Assembly (NCBI GenBank): GCA_020698575.1
Contig: CM036243.1
Location: forward strand, 25,589,403 to 25,653,402
Direction of reading: 5' to 3'
DNA: 64,000 bases
Source of the DNA: Bostrychus sinensis
Taxonomy: Eukaryota > Chordata > Actinopteri > Gobiiformes > Eleotridae
Both the position numbers and the translations under genes were made by a program. The notes under the pieces were generated by a model that saw nothing but the letters and a program-made list of their open reading frames with translations, did no database searches and was not told the DNA's origin. Shown piece by piece: positions 54,190 to 64,000 of the stretch (position 1 is the stretch's first letter; every line of letters starts with the position of its first letter).

Positions 54190-54904
54190 GGGGACTACAC
54201 ATAATCAGTATAATCAGTGATATGTTATATTAGAGCCTTATACAGGTTATCAGCAACAACAAAAAAAGTGAAATTATTCTTTAAATCACTTCATCTATTC
54301 TCTGTTGTGCCTTAAATCACCTATTTATACCAAAGTGCTGCATTACATCTACTCAAAAAATAAAAAAATTAAAAAAATAAAAAATAAAAATAAAAAAATA
54401 ACTGTATACCACAAACACACATAATTAACCATTAACATAAAAAAACAAGTGACATTTTCAACTTGTTTTGGAGTGGCTTCCATATTCTGCATAATAACTG
54501 CATTGTAAGTAGAGCACAGTGAGATGAGGACAACACCGCTTTGATTGAAAATGTAAAAGCCTGTATTCTGTGTGATATATAGGCATAAAGTGAAACATAC
54601 AGTGCTTTTCATTCATGTTTTTTTATATAGTTCAGTTTCATAGCAAGCCTCTGCACAGCTGAATTTCTTCGCTTCATGGCCTTTAACTAGGAACATCATG
54701 TACAGCAGTATAATTCAGAAAATCTCAGCAAAAATCTCTGAGAGCATCATGCTCTCAGCATCAATTGAATTATTATCTTGTATTCCGACTTTGTGTACAA
54801 TGAACATTTTATATGAAAATATCTGTTCTATCGACTAACCTTGCAATGCATCTCAACAGTAATGCAGATTATAATGTAATGTAATGTAAACTTGGCATAG
54901 TTTT
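54190..54904. other. Unique sequence with an A-rich patch
   Basis: Imperfect (TAAAAAA)n lies at about 54351-54401. Nothing else was seen. Confidence 0.45.
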
Positions 54905-54907
54905 GTA

Positions 54908-54994
54908 AAACTCTATGCCATTTCTGATGCAAGCCTTTAAATTTATCCAGGCTTGGGAATGGCACAAACAGTAAACTGGTTTGTAACCCCTTGT
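54908..54994 (+). repeat. Dispersed repeat family Z, 3' portion
   Basis: 'gccatttctgatgcaagcct', 'tttatccaggcttgggaatg' and 'gtaaactggtttgtaacccc'. It is immediately followed by a family A copy. Confidence 0.65.
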
Positions 54995-55343
54995 AAAGTA
55001 AGGTGATGTATAGTTTATTTTCCCCTAGAGAAATTTGATCTCTGCTTCTGACCCATCCTTCTGTGCTGCTGGGGCGACCTGTCAGGAGCAGTGGGCGAGC
55101 ACAGTGCAGCACATTCTCCAGATCTTGAGCCAGGATCCTGGTCAGGAGAACTTAGCTGGAGGATTAGCCTATTGTGCATGTTTTAGGTCGATGGGGAAAA
55201 CCGGAGCACCTGAAAGAAACCCACCCAGACAGGCAGAACATGCGACCTCTACACAGAAAGACCCCACACGGTCTGGGAATCAAACCCAGGACCTTCTTGT
55301 AGTGAGGCAAGCCACCGTGCTAACCACTTTACCACCGCACCGT
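54995..55343 (-). repeat. SINE-like family A, near full-length copy
   Basis: Plus-strand blocks are 'ctagagaaatttgatctctg', 'gccaggatcctggtcaggag', 'tagctggaggattagcctat', 'gggaatcaaacccaggacct' and 'gctaaccactttaccaccgc'. On the minus strand the last two are box B and box A of a tRNA-like head. The length is about 349 bp. The 113-codon frame inside is not a gene. Confidence 0.75.
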
Positions 55344-56429
55344 ACCATCGTGGGATTGCAGTCACCACTTCACTAGCAAAAGAGGAATAATTAAAAATGA
55401 TTGATGAGCCAGTATGTAATTCTTATTTTGCAACTATGAAAACATTATTCACAAAGTCTTTCAAGAAACAAATGAGAAAATGAGGAACAGCTATGCTTTT
55501 TTAGATGTACACAAAACTTTTGGCTAATGGGTTGACTAACAGCAAAATTAATCTCTTGACAGAGTTAAGCAAGACCTGTGAGTTCTTGTGTAAAAATGAA
55601 GCTGGAGTTGCATCAGAAACCATTTTAAAACAGTGATTAGGCCCAATGCAACTACAGTCTAGTTTTCAAAGCATCAAACAGTGATAAGAGATCATGAAAG
55701 GAGAATTAAAAAATCATGCAGCAACACTGAGCAACTGTACAATCCAATACATACAAGTAAAAAAGGCTTACTAGATCAACACCTTTTTGGATAATAGTAC
55801 TCGCTGTATAGACTTTGCATTTGCTCTGGCACAGCCACCTAATTGTGTGTCTAATATCTTCACCTCAAGTCCTAAAAGAAAAAAAAAGTGAAGTAAAAAC
55901 ACTCCTCGATATAATCCTCCCAGCATGAAACACAGCACTATCACAGTTACAATCACGGCTAAATGTGAAATGATCAAAGTGTGAGAAATTCACATGCAAT
56001 AAGGACACACATACTGTACTCGACACAGCCAGAATCCTTCACATATAGTGTTAAATAGTGGGCTGATTATTAATTAAAGACATGTTTTTGCTCCTCATTA
56101 CCTCAAACAATGAACTTATTGCAAGTTCAGGACTCATAGGTATTCACACAACCACACAGAAAATGCATTTCAAATCAAGTAAATAAGAGTGGTGGACTGA
56201 ATATTATTAGCTTCTCAGGTTGGATTTTAATATGAGAAATATTGGAAGATGAATCCCCATGGAAACCAGCGTTTGTTGAGTCGGAGGCAGGAGGTTTAGT
56301 GATTTTTGCCAAATGCACTTTTGCCATTTGATGTGTTAAATTACTATGTTATATTCGTGCATCTATGTTTGCAGAAATGTATGCCAAATACGTATGTTTT
56401 AGTATGAAATCCATGCACGTGGGCATAAG
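55344..56429. other. Unique AT-rich sequence, nothing recognised
   Basis: No repeat or coding signal was seen. Confidence 0.4.
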
Positions 56430-56575
56430 CCAGTGTTCTCCTTGTGCTGGTGCCAAGCCCTGAGAAATGGAGAAGGTTGCAGCAGGGAAGGACATGCGGT
56501 GTAGAACCAATCCTAAATAATTGTGATAATCCCGGCAAGCTAGGAGGCTGATTTCCTTTGGCAACCCCAGAAAAA
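56430..56575 (-). repeat. Dispersed repeat family Z, near-complete reverse copy
   Basis: 'gtgctggtgccaagccctga', 'gcagggaaggacatgcggtg' and 'tgatttcctttggcaacccc' are the reverse complement of the family in full order. Confidence 0.65.
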
Positions 56576-57394
56576 AACAACCAAACAGAGAGAAGAAGAT
56601 ATCCTTTTAGCAGAAGTTGTGTCAGGTCTCCTAATTTAACACTGGGCTGTAATAATTTTGTGCAACATGAAAAGGTTTGCATGAGGACAGGAACATTATA
56701 ATAAGTTATATTTTTCATTCATTTCATTTTTACAGAAGGGTGATAACACACATCTATTTACTACTCTTTCCTTTCAGGCTAGTAAAGCATAATACCCTTC
56801 TGTATAAAATCATAAAGTATTAAGTGCTTCACATTCACATGTCAACAGCCTTATATTGCATTGAAAAGGGTAATGTAATCTTTAATATGTCCATGTCAGT
56901 CTCTTTTTTCAAACAGTTAATGCACCATAGAGAGAGCATGATGTGGATGAATGTGACAGATAGCTTATGTTTTTTATTCCCATGCTTTAACCTTGTCACA
57001 TGTAATAGTATTTTTGTATATTGTTTTCATTTAAAAGGCTTTACCTTCTGTAGTGTCGGTATCACTCAGAAAACAGACTGTAAAGTCCAAGACTAGGTGC
57101 ACCTGTGAGTATAATGACTAAATGTGCTTCTGCAGCAGCTGGTTAAATGGATAAATACACATAAAAAATGTACTATATCATTATGTTGGCTTCAAGCGCT
57201 AAGGAATACAGAATAAATAGTTCAAGGACACTCTAAGATCTTTGGAATGGTAAATTTAAGTATTTATGCATGTACTTTAGGAGAATAAAAATCAAGACAA
57301 ATTATATCTGCAAAATGAAGAAACTATGTGCAGAGCTGTGAATCTTTATATCTTTATAGCTTTAAAAGTTTGAACAGTACAAAGATCACAGTCC
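56576..57394. other. Unique AT-rich sequence, nothing recognised
   Basis: The 90-codon plus frame 56824-57096 has no motif. Confidence 0.4.
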
Positions 57395-57568
57395 ACAGTC
57401 ACACTTGTAGTAAGCTACCTCTGTAGCCACTGCTGCCCTGGGGCAGATTGACGAAGAATTGGCAGCCATAGAATTCCAAACGGGTTCACCAACCATCACC
57501 ATACTGTTATGGTCGTCCACCTCACAAGGATCTACAATGCCAGCATCATTGTCCTGTCATATTATTTA
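57395..57568 (+). repeat. SINE-like family X, partial copy
   Basis: 'gtaagctacctctgtagcca', 'ctgctgccctggggcagatt' and 'cacctcacaaggatctacaa' match the family X order. A family A copy follows directly. Confidence 0.6.
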
Positions 57569-57905
57569 AGGTAAATAAGGTAAGGTAAGGTACACTTTAT
57601 TAAACCCCGTAGGGAAATTCATTCTCTGCATTTGACCCATCCCTCAACACCATTGGGGCAACCTGTCAGGAGCAGTGGGCAGCCGCGGTGCAGAGCCCTG
57701 GGACCCTTCTCCAGATCTTGAGCCAGAAACAGTCAGGAGTATCTCGCTGGAGGATTGTTTTGCATGGCATGTTTAAGGTTGATGAGGGAAACTGGTGCAC
57801 CCAGAAGAAATCCACCCAGACACAGGAAGAACATGCAAACTCCACAAAAGAAGGCCACATGCGGTTCGTGAATTTAACCCAGGACCTTCTTAAAATGCGT
57901 TGAGA
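57569..57905 (-). repeat. SINE-like family A, near full-length copy
   Basis: A (GGTAA)n-like start at 57570-57592 is followed by 'tacactttattaaaccccgt', 'agggaaattcattctctgca', 'gacccatccctcaacaccat' and 'ttaacccaggaccttctta'. The pentamer tract is the 3' end of the SINE on the minus strand. Confidence 0.75.
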
Positions 57906-58339
57906 CCTGATTTCATCTTTATTTCAATATTTAGTACTGGTTTGGTCTATATTTTTTTTTAATTTTGACTTAGTTTTGACTAGTGAATATTTTTTTTTTT
58001 TTTACTTTTTTTGCTTAATGAGAATATAAATAAACTTGGTACGTCAAAAAGGAAATCCAAATATTGCCAGTTACATTGTTATGGCGATATTCAACATAAT
58101 CATCTCATACTGTATGTGTTGCGAATATTGTGCCGCCCTAGTCAAAACCACTTTGCCACCATGCAATCAGGCCATGCTATCCATTATTAAACAGCAAGAC
58201 GCTTTAGGATCTACAAAAACTAAAGCAACTTTTTTGACATTGCTTTCAAGAGGTAGGTTCATTTAAGACCTTACTTCTGAGTAGCTTTGTCATCCCCTTA
58301 ATCTTGTGTTAGTGAATCATGTATAAAGTTATGCAGCAA
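57906..58339. other. Unique sequence with T-runs
   Basis: T-runs lie at about 57951-58010. No coding signal was seen. Confidence 0.4.
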
Positions 58340-59110
58340 CACAGTGGGAATCTACAACTTCTTCTTTGAGCACCTTGTGTTTCTGACACGCTGACGGTAA
58401 ACCGACGCACCAGAAGCGACGCACACAGCACGTTTCACAAGTCGCTCCCAATTTATCTACAGCACAATTAAGCAAAGACTCCAACGGCACTTCACTTCTC
58501 TCAGTGCCGCACCCCTCACAAAGCCGCACAGTATCGAGTGATTATGAATTATGGCAGTACTACCACTGTGTTATTAAAATGCACTTGAATGAGAGCATCC
58601 CCAATATTGTCACAAACACTTTAGGAATACAGCCATCAAGACAAAATTAATTTAGTTTTGTTTACTTTTTGATGTGGGTACATTCATCTAAATCCTAAAG
58701 CTGGTCGCATCTGACACAAACCCTTTCACACACCACACCAAAGAGATTTACGGCCTGTTTTTATTCGCAGTATGTCTGTAAGTAAACAAATCCAAGAGAA
58801 AAAATATGATTTTGCCTCCCTTTTTCATCTAAAGTTTTATTTTCTGCTCACTTTGATTCCCGCCCCTCTTTGGAGCTCCATTTCTAGATTGTTTACTTCT
58901 CACATCGCCTGCAGCACTAGCCTTCCATCCCAGGACTTACAACATGTGGATGCATACGTATATGTGAGTTCGGGAGCTGACAGGGTTATTTCTCCATAAA
59001 AGTTTCATTTCTGAAGGTTTGTCTAAACACTGAGTTTGATGCTGTGCCGTCTGAAATTGCCCGGGAGTATAGAGGTACACAGGTATTTTAATTAGGGATT
59101 TTTTTTTAGA
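58340..59110. other. Unique stretch; 58340-58560 CpG-containing block
   Basis: This block has more CpG dinucleotides than its surroundings ('cgctgacggtaaaccgacgc', 'gaagcgacgcacacagcacg') and is repeat-free. 'cgagtgattatgaattatgg' follows. It may be a conserved element. No promoter or exon is demonstrable. Confidence 0.3.
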
Positions 59111-59429
59111 CTGTCATTGATTGACAGGAGGATAAATGTGAGGCTCCAGGCAAGTGAGAGAAGTGTCTGTGGGAGAAAGAGAAGGCAGGTTAGGGAGCGC
59201 GAGCACAGTGACAATGTTCAAGTAAACGATAAACTGATAAGCAATAACATCACCTCTTATATTTGGAGCAATGATGTACCAACCGGAGGCATTTTTATGT
59301 CTCTCAATGGGTTCAAGTATTTTTGGCCTTGTTGGCAAAGTGGGTAGCACACACTACCAGAGGAGGAGGATCAGTAATACTAGCAATTTACTTAAATGTA
59401 CTAGGATAAGTATAAATCTATAATACTAC
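59111..59429. other. Unique sequence, nothing recognised
   Basis: Opposing 76- and 78-codon frames at 59114-59350 have no motif. Confidence 0.4.
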
Positions 59430-59515
59430 TATTTATTGTTTTATGATCTTGTGCAGCACTTTCAACTGTCTGTGTTTGTAAAATGTGCTATAGAAATAAA
59501 GTAGATTGGATTGGA
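59430..59515 (+). mobile_element. LINE-like 3' tail with (ATTGG)n end
   Basis: 'tgtgcagcactttcaactgt' then 'aaatgtgctatagaaataaa' and about two ATTGG units has the form of an L2-type tail, differing in detail from 19150-19315. Confidence 0.6.
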
Positions 59516-59691
59516 TAGTGGTTGGCATTCCTGCCTCACAGCGAGAAGGTCCCGGGTTTGATTCCCGGACCGTGTGGGTCCTTTCTGTGTGGAGTTTGTG
59601 TGTTTTCTCTGTACCTGTGTAGGTTTCCTCTGGGTGCTCCGGTTTCCCCTACCACCAAAAACATGTACAATTCCTAGTTAAATGAAGGTCA

Positions 59692-59718
<27 letters not shown>
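59516..59718 (+). repeat. SINE-like family A, plus-strand copy with A27 tail
   Basis: A tRNA-like head 'agtggttggcattcctgcct' leads to box-B-like 'gggtttgattccc', then 'gtgtgggtcctttctgtgtg' and 'tttcctctgggtgctccggt', and a poly(A) of about 27 at 59692-59718. It is the only plus-strand copy here with a strong box B. Its body is much shorter than in the minus copies. Confidence 0.75.
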
Positions 59719-59722
<4 letters not shown>

Positions 59723-59959
59723 ATTAGCTTTACTGATAACATTTGTTTTTTATTACATAATGGCCAAGTTGTTTTGAGCAAACTGTGACTGGCAACCCAC
59801 AGACCATTGTTTTGATTTAGACTGCAGTACCATTTTTAAACCAGTATGAGTGCATGCTGCTTACAGTACCAGCGAAGAATAATTTTCAGTACATTTGATT
59901 GATTACAATTTAAGAAAAACATAGTTACATAACTTACATTTACTCAAACATACCTTCAA
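59719..59959. other. Unique sequence, nothing recognised
   Basis: No repeat or coding signal was seen. Confidence 0.4.
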
Positions 59960-60280
59960 AGTCTCTGAATTTGTATTTTAGGCCAAGTGAAGAAGCAGCA
60001 GCAAGAGTACTATAAATTTATTTAAAAGATGAAGTATCTAATCTCTAACCTGGTAATGGTAGTAAAAATCTGGTGGTCTTAGAAGTAGCAGCAGTCAAGG
60101 AAGAATAAGGAATAGTGGTGAAAGTAGTAGGAGTACTACCAGTGATTTATACTTAGGTGAACTTTAAATTCAGTCAATTTAACTTAATAGTTTTGTTGAG
60201 TACTTTTATTTCTGTTAGTAATATTATTTTAGTAAAAGTACTTTGACTTCAGTACTCTCCCACCTCTGGCATTTTAGTAA
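59960..60280 (-). repeat. Dispersed 'ggtggaagaagtattc' repeat, reverse copy
   Basis: 'gttttgttgagtacttttat', 'agtaaaagtactttgact' and 'agtactctcccacctctgg' are the reverse of the 37355 copy. GTAGTA-type repeats precede them at 60045-60150. Confidence 0.65.
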
Positions 60281-60753
60281 AAGGTGTTATGTGTAAGAAG
60301 ATGGGTTTATGGCTCCTAATTACGTTATTTTATCTTTGTGTAGGAGTTAAAAGCATCAGATGATGATTAAATTAGTGCCATAATGTAAAATCCAGAGCAC
60401 AGACAGCTGGACTGAGGGGAATTAGTGGATAATTAAACCACCTCTGTCACATTAGTGAGCTATCAGCCCCCGCCACAAGTAACAAAGAAAACAACTTTTG
60501 AGGATTTTTTAATTTGTCTTTCGAAAAAAAAAAAAAAAAAAAAAAACTGTAATACTAATTTATATGACAATGAGGATATCTAAATAGTTCTGGCAGGCAA
60601 GGATTTTTTTACTGAGGCCATTAATTGGTTGTGTACTGCACTGAATTTCTACTTTCTATTTAAAAGTTGAATATTTCAGCACATGTTAAATGCAATTATC
60701 AATAACAACACTTGTCTGTACTTTGACTTAAGTGTCCGGTGGTACACAGTTCT
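60281..60753. other. Unique sequence with an A21 run
   Basis: A poly(A) lies at about 60524-60546. Otherwise unrecognised. Confidence 0.45.
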
Positions 60754-60854
60754 TACCTGGAAATTCCAGACTCATTGCTGTACCAGCGTGGTGACCGGAC
60801 TGATATTTCTCTGTAGAATAACACAGAGACATATCAGTCTGGATTTTCCAGGCA
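60754..60854. repeat. Two-tier hairpin (inverted repeat)
   Basis: The outer arms 60756-60772 and 60836-60852 pair at 16 of 17 positions (CCTGGAAATTCCAGACT against AGTCTGGATTTTCCAGG). The inner arms 60800-60814 and 60823-60837 pair at 14 of 15 (CTGATATTTCTCTGT against ACAGAGACATATCAG) around an 8-base loop. About 27 extra bases sit in the left side only. It is probably a small MITE or foldback element with an insertion. Confidence 0.7.
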
Positions 60855-61098
60855 AACACAGTTCTTCAGTTGTTGTCAACTCTGAAGTAAATCAGAACCT
60901 TGTAGTAAGGCAGCAACTTATGACTCACTTTTGTGGTCTTTGGTCTGCCTGAAGCAAACTTTGGTGTGGTTCCTGATAATGTCCCGTTTGTTTGAGTAGG
61001 TGTGAATGTACAAATCAAATTCTGGCACAGACAAAACTAGTGATCTCTGGTCACCCTAAACTCAGTAGTCCTGACAATGTGTGTATTGAGCTCTGGTG
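60855..61098. other. Unique sequence
   Basis: Nothing recognised. Confidence 0.35.
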
Positions 61099-61540
61099 CA
61101 GTCCTGCTGTGGTCCTGGAGCAGTCCTGCTGTGGTCCTGGAGCAGTCCTGCTGTGGTCCTGGAGCAGTCCTGCTGTGGTCCTGGTGCAGTCCTGCTGTGG
61201 TCCTGGTGCAGTCCTGCTGTGGTCCTGGTGCAGTCCTGCTGTGGTCCTGGTGCAGTCCTGCTGTGGTCCTGGTGCAGTCCTGCTGTGGTCCTGGAGCAGT
61301 CCTGCTGTGGTCCTGGAGCAGTCCTGCTGTGGTCCTGGTGCAGTCCTGCTGTGGTCCTGGAGCAGTCCTGCTGTGGTCCTGGAGCAGTCCTGCTGTGGTC
61401 CTGGAGCAGTCCTGCTGTGGTCCTGGTGCAGTCCTGCTGTGGTCCTGGGGTGGTCCTGGAGCAGTCCTGCTGTGGTCCTGGTGCAGTCCTGCTGTGGTCC
61501 TGGGGTGGTCCAGGTGTGGTCCTGGTGTGGTCCTGGTGTG
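61099..61540 (+). repeat. 22-bp minisatellite, 18 units, with 11-bp half-units
   Basis: The unit is CAGTCCTGCTGTGGTCCTGG followed by WG. It is itself two related 11-mers, CAGTCCTGCTG and TGGTCCTGGWG. Units 1-15 are head to tail without indels, starting every 22 bases from 61099. Unit 16 (61429) is followed by one extra 11-mer, and unit 18 (61484) by three 11-mers, so the right edge keeps the ancestral 11-bp period. Position 21 varies A/T/G in the order AAATTTTTAATAAATGTG. The unit has no stop in any plus frame and is also open in one minus frame, giving spurious frames of 151-196 codons. Confidence 0.97.
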
Positions 61541-61974
61541 CAAATACATAAGGACCAAACTATGGACTAATGGCAAGAAGCATGCTAAAGCACTGTTTCC
61601 AATGGCATAAAAACACAACATATACACATCTAACTAATGACAAAAGTGGATATACTGTAAATAAAATATATTTTAAATGTTGCAAACAGCTTACAAATGT
61701 AAAAACATTATCAGAACAATACAGATTTAAAATATTCAGCCAATATTTCACAAAGAGATGAGCTGAGCTTTTTTCTAATGTAGTTTTTTTCAAATTTTTC
61801 ATTCAGAAAGTATTCAACCCCCCTTCAGGCGAGGGCTGTTACTGTTCATTCAGTTCAGTTTGTTTGAGCTCAATGTGAAATTAAACCACAAGGTTTGTTC
61901 TTTGTTTAGAAGTATGCCAAGTTCTGTGGCCTAGTAAACACACCCTCAATCATAGCCCGCCACCAAAAATGGAC
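61541..61974. other. Unique sequence, nothing recognised
   Basis: No repeat or coding signal was seen. Confidence 0.4.
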
Positions 61975-62085
61975 ATTATCTTGCAGTGGTAAAGTTATTG
62001 TCCCCAGATATTGGACTTGAACTAGAGATATTCTAGTTCAGGGATAAATGCTCTGCCTACTGAGCTACAAAGCCTGTGCATTTCA
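61975..62085 (-). repeat. tRNA-like SINE head, reverse orientation
   Basis: On the minus strand 'tgtagctcagtaggcagagc' is a good box A/D arm (GCTC...GAGC). 'tctagttcaagtcc' follows at box-B distance. The acceptor stem has no 3' partner, so it is a SINE or tRNA-pseudogene head and not a working tRNA. Confidence 0.55.
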
Positions 62086-62579
62086 TTTTAAAAGAAGAAA
62101 AGAATCTATTAAAACAAAAAAAAAAGTTCCCTTACAGTACCCTTTAAAACTGTCCTGGCTTCAGATCCACTCGAAGCATGTTTTAATAAACTGTGAAAAG
62201 GGATTAGCAGGTAATGTAGTTTTTCTTTATCACAGAAATCTCAATGCCAAAAGGCCTTTAATCAAGCTGTGTCGGTAGCACTCAGATGTTTAGTGTTATT
62301 AAAAGCACATATGTTTAGACGCACCACAAGCATGTCTACATATAGGATTAAGCAGCACATTAGCCAGTAACACTCCCTATAGACCATTTATATTGGTTGT
62401 TACATCCCTATGTTTTCAATTTATGTGTGCTATAAAACTAAAAGACTTTGTTAATGCCCTATTTTCCAAATATGGTAAACACATACAGCATGGTGGCATC
62501 TGCTGCTGGTAAATGTTTGATGGCAGGGTTTAGAGTTGGCAATCAGTACTTGTCATATAAACTTTGTGAGACAGCGTTA
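62086..62579. other. Unique sequence, nothing recognised
   Basis: No repeat or coding signal was seen. Confidence 0.4.
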
Positions 62580-62900
62580 TCAGTTTAAGAAGGTCACGCT
62601 AACATTTGTCCCCTCAGTGGAAACCATAAGACCGCATAGGCAAATGGAGAGATGAAGCAATATTTATGCTAATACAGTATTTGCATTGATGCACTTGTGT
62701 GGTACAAATAAATAATATTGGAAAAACTTTTAGTACTTTTCGGCAAGATAAATGTACAAGGACGCTTACAAGGGTTGGTGTTAAAACTGAAGAGGAAATT
62801 ATCGAACAAAGCATGCACCAAACACAAAATTGCATTCACCACATCATCGCTTAAGTGCTTTAATATGCAAGGCCACAAAAGCCCTTCACGAATTTGGTAG
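62580..62900. promoter_or_regulatory. Candidate enhancer-like block with two POU-octamer sites
   Basis: ATTTGCAT at 62679-62686 is the reverse of the perfect octamer ATGCAAAT. ATGCTAAT at 62666-62673, six bases upstream, is a one-mismatch octamer. The surrounding 300 bp are free of repeat-like words and include 'catcgcttaagtgctttaat' and 'atatgcaaggccacaaaagc'. Octamers bind POU factors. The regulatory role is inference from motif pairing only. Confidence 0.3.
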
Positions 62901-64000
62901 AAAACAGCAGCAAAAAAAAATAATAATTTTTACACATAATTATGGACAAACAGAGAAAATAAACATCTCTTCTCATAAATAATCTGTGCTGTATTTTGTA
63001 TAAACACTTATTGGCCCACATCATTGCTGAACATGGATTGTAGTTTGTGTTGTATGGTTTCAAAATCCCTTATGAAAATGTACCGTGGTCATCGAAACAT
63101 TGCGCTGTGATGTGAACACATAATAAAGGGATTTTGCATATGGTTAAGACAACAATTTGGAGATAATCACGAGATCTATAGCCCACCAGGGGACATCCTA
63201 TGAAAACTACAGCCATTGAGACTACTGCATTGTTGCTCAGACAGCTGGTCAGTAACAAAGTGTCACATGTCACAACAAAGATTAATGCCAGAAGACTCTA
63301 AATTAATACAAAAATAAATAAAATAAAATAAAATAATAATAATAAATCTACTAATTCCAATATTTTCCTAATACATTTAACTTCTTTACTCACATTAAAT
63401 GTCCTTGTGAACCAAAAAAAAAAGCTCCCTGTTGAACATTTAAATTAAGTACAACACAAACTCCCCTTAGGTGAATTTCACCAAATCTTTCAGGAATTTG
63501 TATTGTAATCTTGCCCCTGTGTGCAAATATCATGAGATGTTTGAGTGAAAGAGCGTCCATGGTGTCTTTTGTGCCATCACAAGTAAACAACCCCGGCCGG
63601 CAGAAAATGTGATGAAAATACCCAGTAGCAGAGGGATATCTCAAATAGGACTAAATATTGACAAAGGAATTCAAGAGATTTTTCTTTGGCACAAATGTCA
63701 GACAGTGTAATCCATGTACTGTGGTTTCAGACCAACAGCTTGTTTGTTGTGTGTGTAAATGATTGCCCTCACCATTTACCTGTTGCTTCAGCCAAGGTAC
63801 ACACTTGAGATACTGAGGTACTGCGCCGCACCCTAAAGCAAGTGCTGGTTCAAAAAGAGAAGCAGTCTGTGAGCTAACACAGGTGGAGTCTTCCCTGTGT
63901 TACTGTGGGTGCTCTCTGGTTACTCCAGCGTCCTACCTGAGACTGAACTGAATGCACTTCTAAGAGAGATTTAAACACCACATCCTTAAACTCTAAACAT
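62901..64000. other. Unique sequence with an AAAT/AAT-rich patch
   Basis: A (AAAAT)n/(AAT)n patch lies at 63308-63347. The block 63450-63660 is repeat-free and could be a conserved element. Its 84-codon minus frame (63390-63644) has no recognised domain. No gene is seen up to the window edge. Confidence 0.4.

Noticed and set aside
61037..61627. Four long overlapping open frames (151-196 codons) as repeat-protein genes
   Set aside because: All are produced by the 22-bp minisatellite, whose unit lacks stops. The same 22-residue cycle appears in every plus frame, and the frames begin and end in non-homologous flank.
61975..62085. tRNA gene on the minus strand
   Set aside because: Box A and a box-B-like word are present, but the acceptor stem does not pair and the T arm is poor. 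A SINE head is the better reading.

Overview
The window reads as nuclear DNA of a ray-finned (teleost) fish, from a gene-poor region: intergenic, or inside a large intron. The evidence is AT-rich sequence with no long codon-biased frame; remains of L2-type LINEs with the fish-style tail 'aaagcactttgaa...tgctatacaaataaa'; two Tc1 subfamilies; hAT, PIF/Harbinger-like and other short inverted-repeat DNA elements; several tRNA-headed SINE-like families; and many CA, ACT, ATT and poly(A) microsatellites. Nothing looks bacterial, phage or plasmid. No protein-coding gene could be identified. Almost every open frame under 200 codons is chance or lies inside a repeat. Repeat calls rest on my recall of teleost repeats plus terminal inverted repeats (TIRs) and target-site duplications (TSDs) seen here; no database was searched.

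Layout. 0-10 kb: SINE-like pieces, a decayed hAT-like region (1.3-2.3 kb), a TAGCCTGG-ended MITE (3.26-3.60 kb), a PIF/Harbinger-like element with TAA duplications (5.29-5.92 kb), a Tc1 fragment (6.9-7.2 kb). 10-20 kb: an hAT MITE with a perfect 8-bp TSD (10.09-10.53 kb), a second TAGCCTGG MITE beside a roughly 440-bp hairpin element centred on an ATT/AAT microsatellite (11.5-12.0 kb), a GGGTGTG-ended element (16.6-17.4 kb), an L2 tail (19.2 kb). 20-30 kb: a third TAGCCTGG MITE with a perfect 9-bp TSD, and two same-orientation copies of one DNA element (24.5-26.5 kb). 30-41 kb: two more Tc1 remnants (30.9-31.3 and 32.7-33.2 kb), one candidate terminal exon (33.37 kb), a long poly(A), an hAT MITE with degenerate internal repeats (40.4 kb). 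41-54 kb: purine/pyrimidine tracts (42 kb), a MITE split by an L2 pseudogene that itself carries an A-rich insertion (47.6-50.4 kb), a candidate small exon or conserved element (52.2 kb). 54-64 kb: several SINE-like copies, a hairpin (60.8 kb), a 22-bp minisatellite open in four frames (61.1-61.5 kb), and a stretch with two POU-octamer-like sites (62.7 kb).

The repeats are layered transposon history, not a co-operating gene set. Unique stretches between them (about 6.4-6.7, 7.9-8.2, 12.8-13.0, 25.2-25.6, 32.1-32.5, 35.1-35.3, 36.7-36.9, 39.4-39.6, 52.5-52.9, 58.3-58.6 and 62.6-62.9 kb) have the homeodomain/POU-type word content of vertebrate enhancers. That is inference only, because conservation cannot be measured from one sequence. 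I found no convincing undescribed system. The best items for follow-up are the 9-bp-TSD MITE family, the ATT/AAT hairpin element, the nested MITE/L2 locus, the four-frame-open minisatellite and the two exon candidates.
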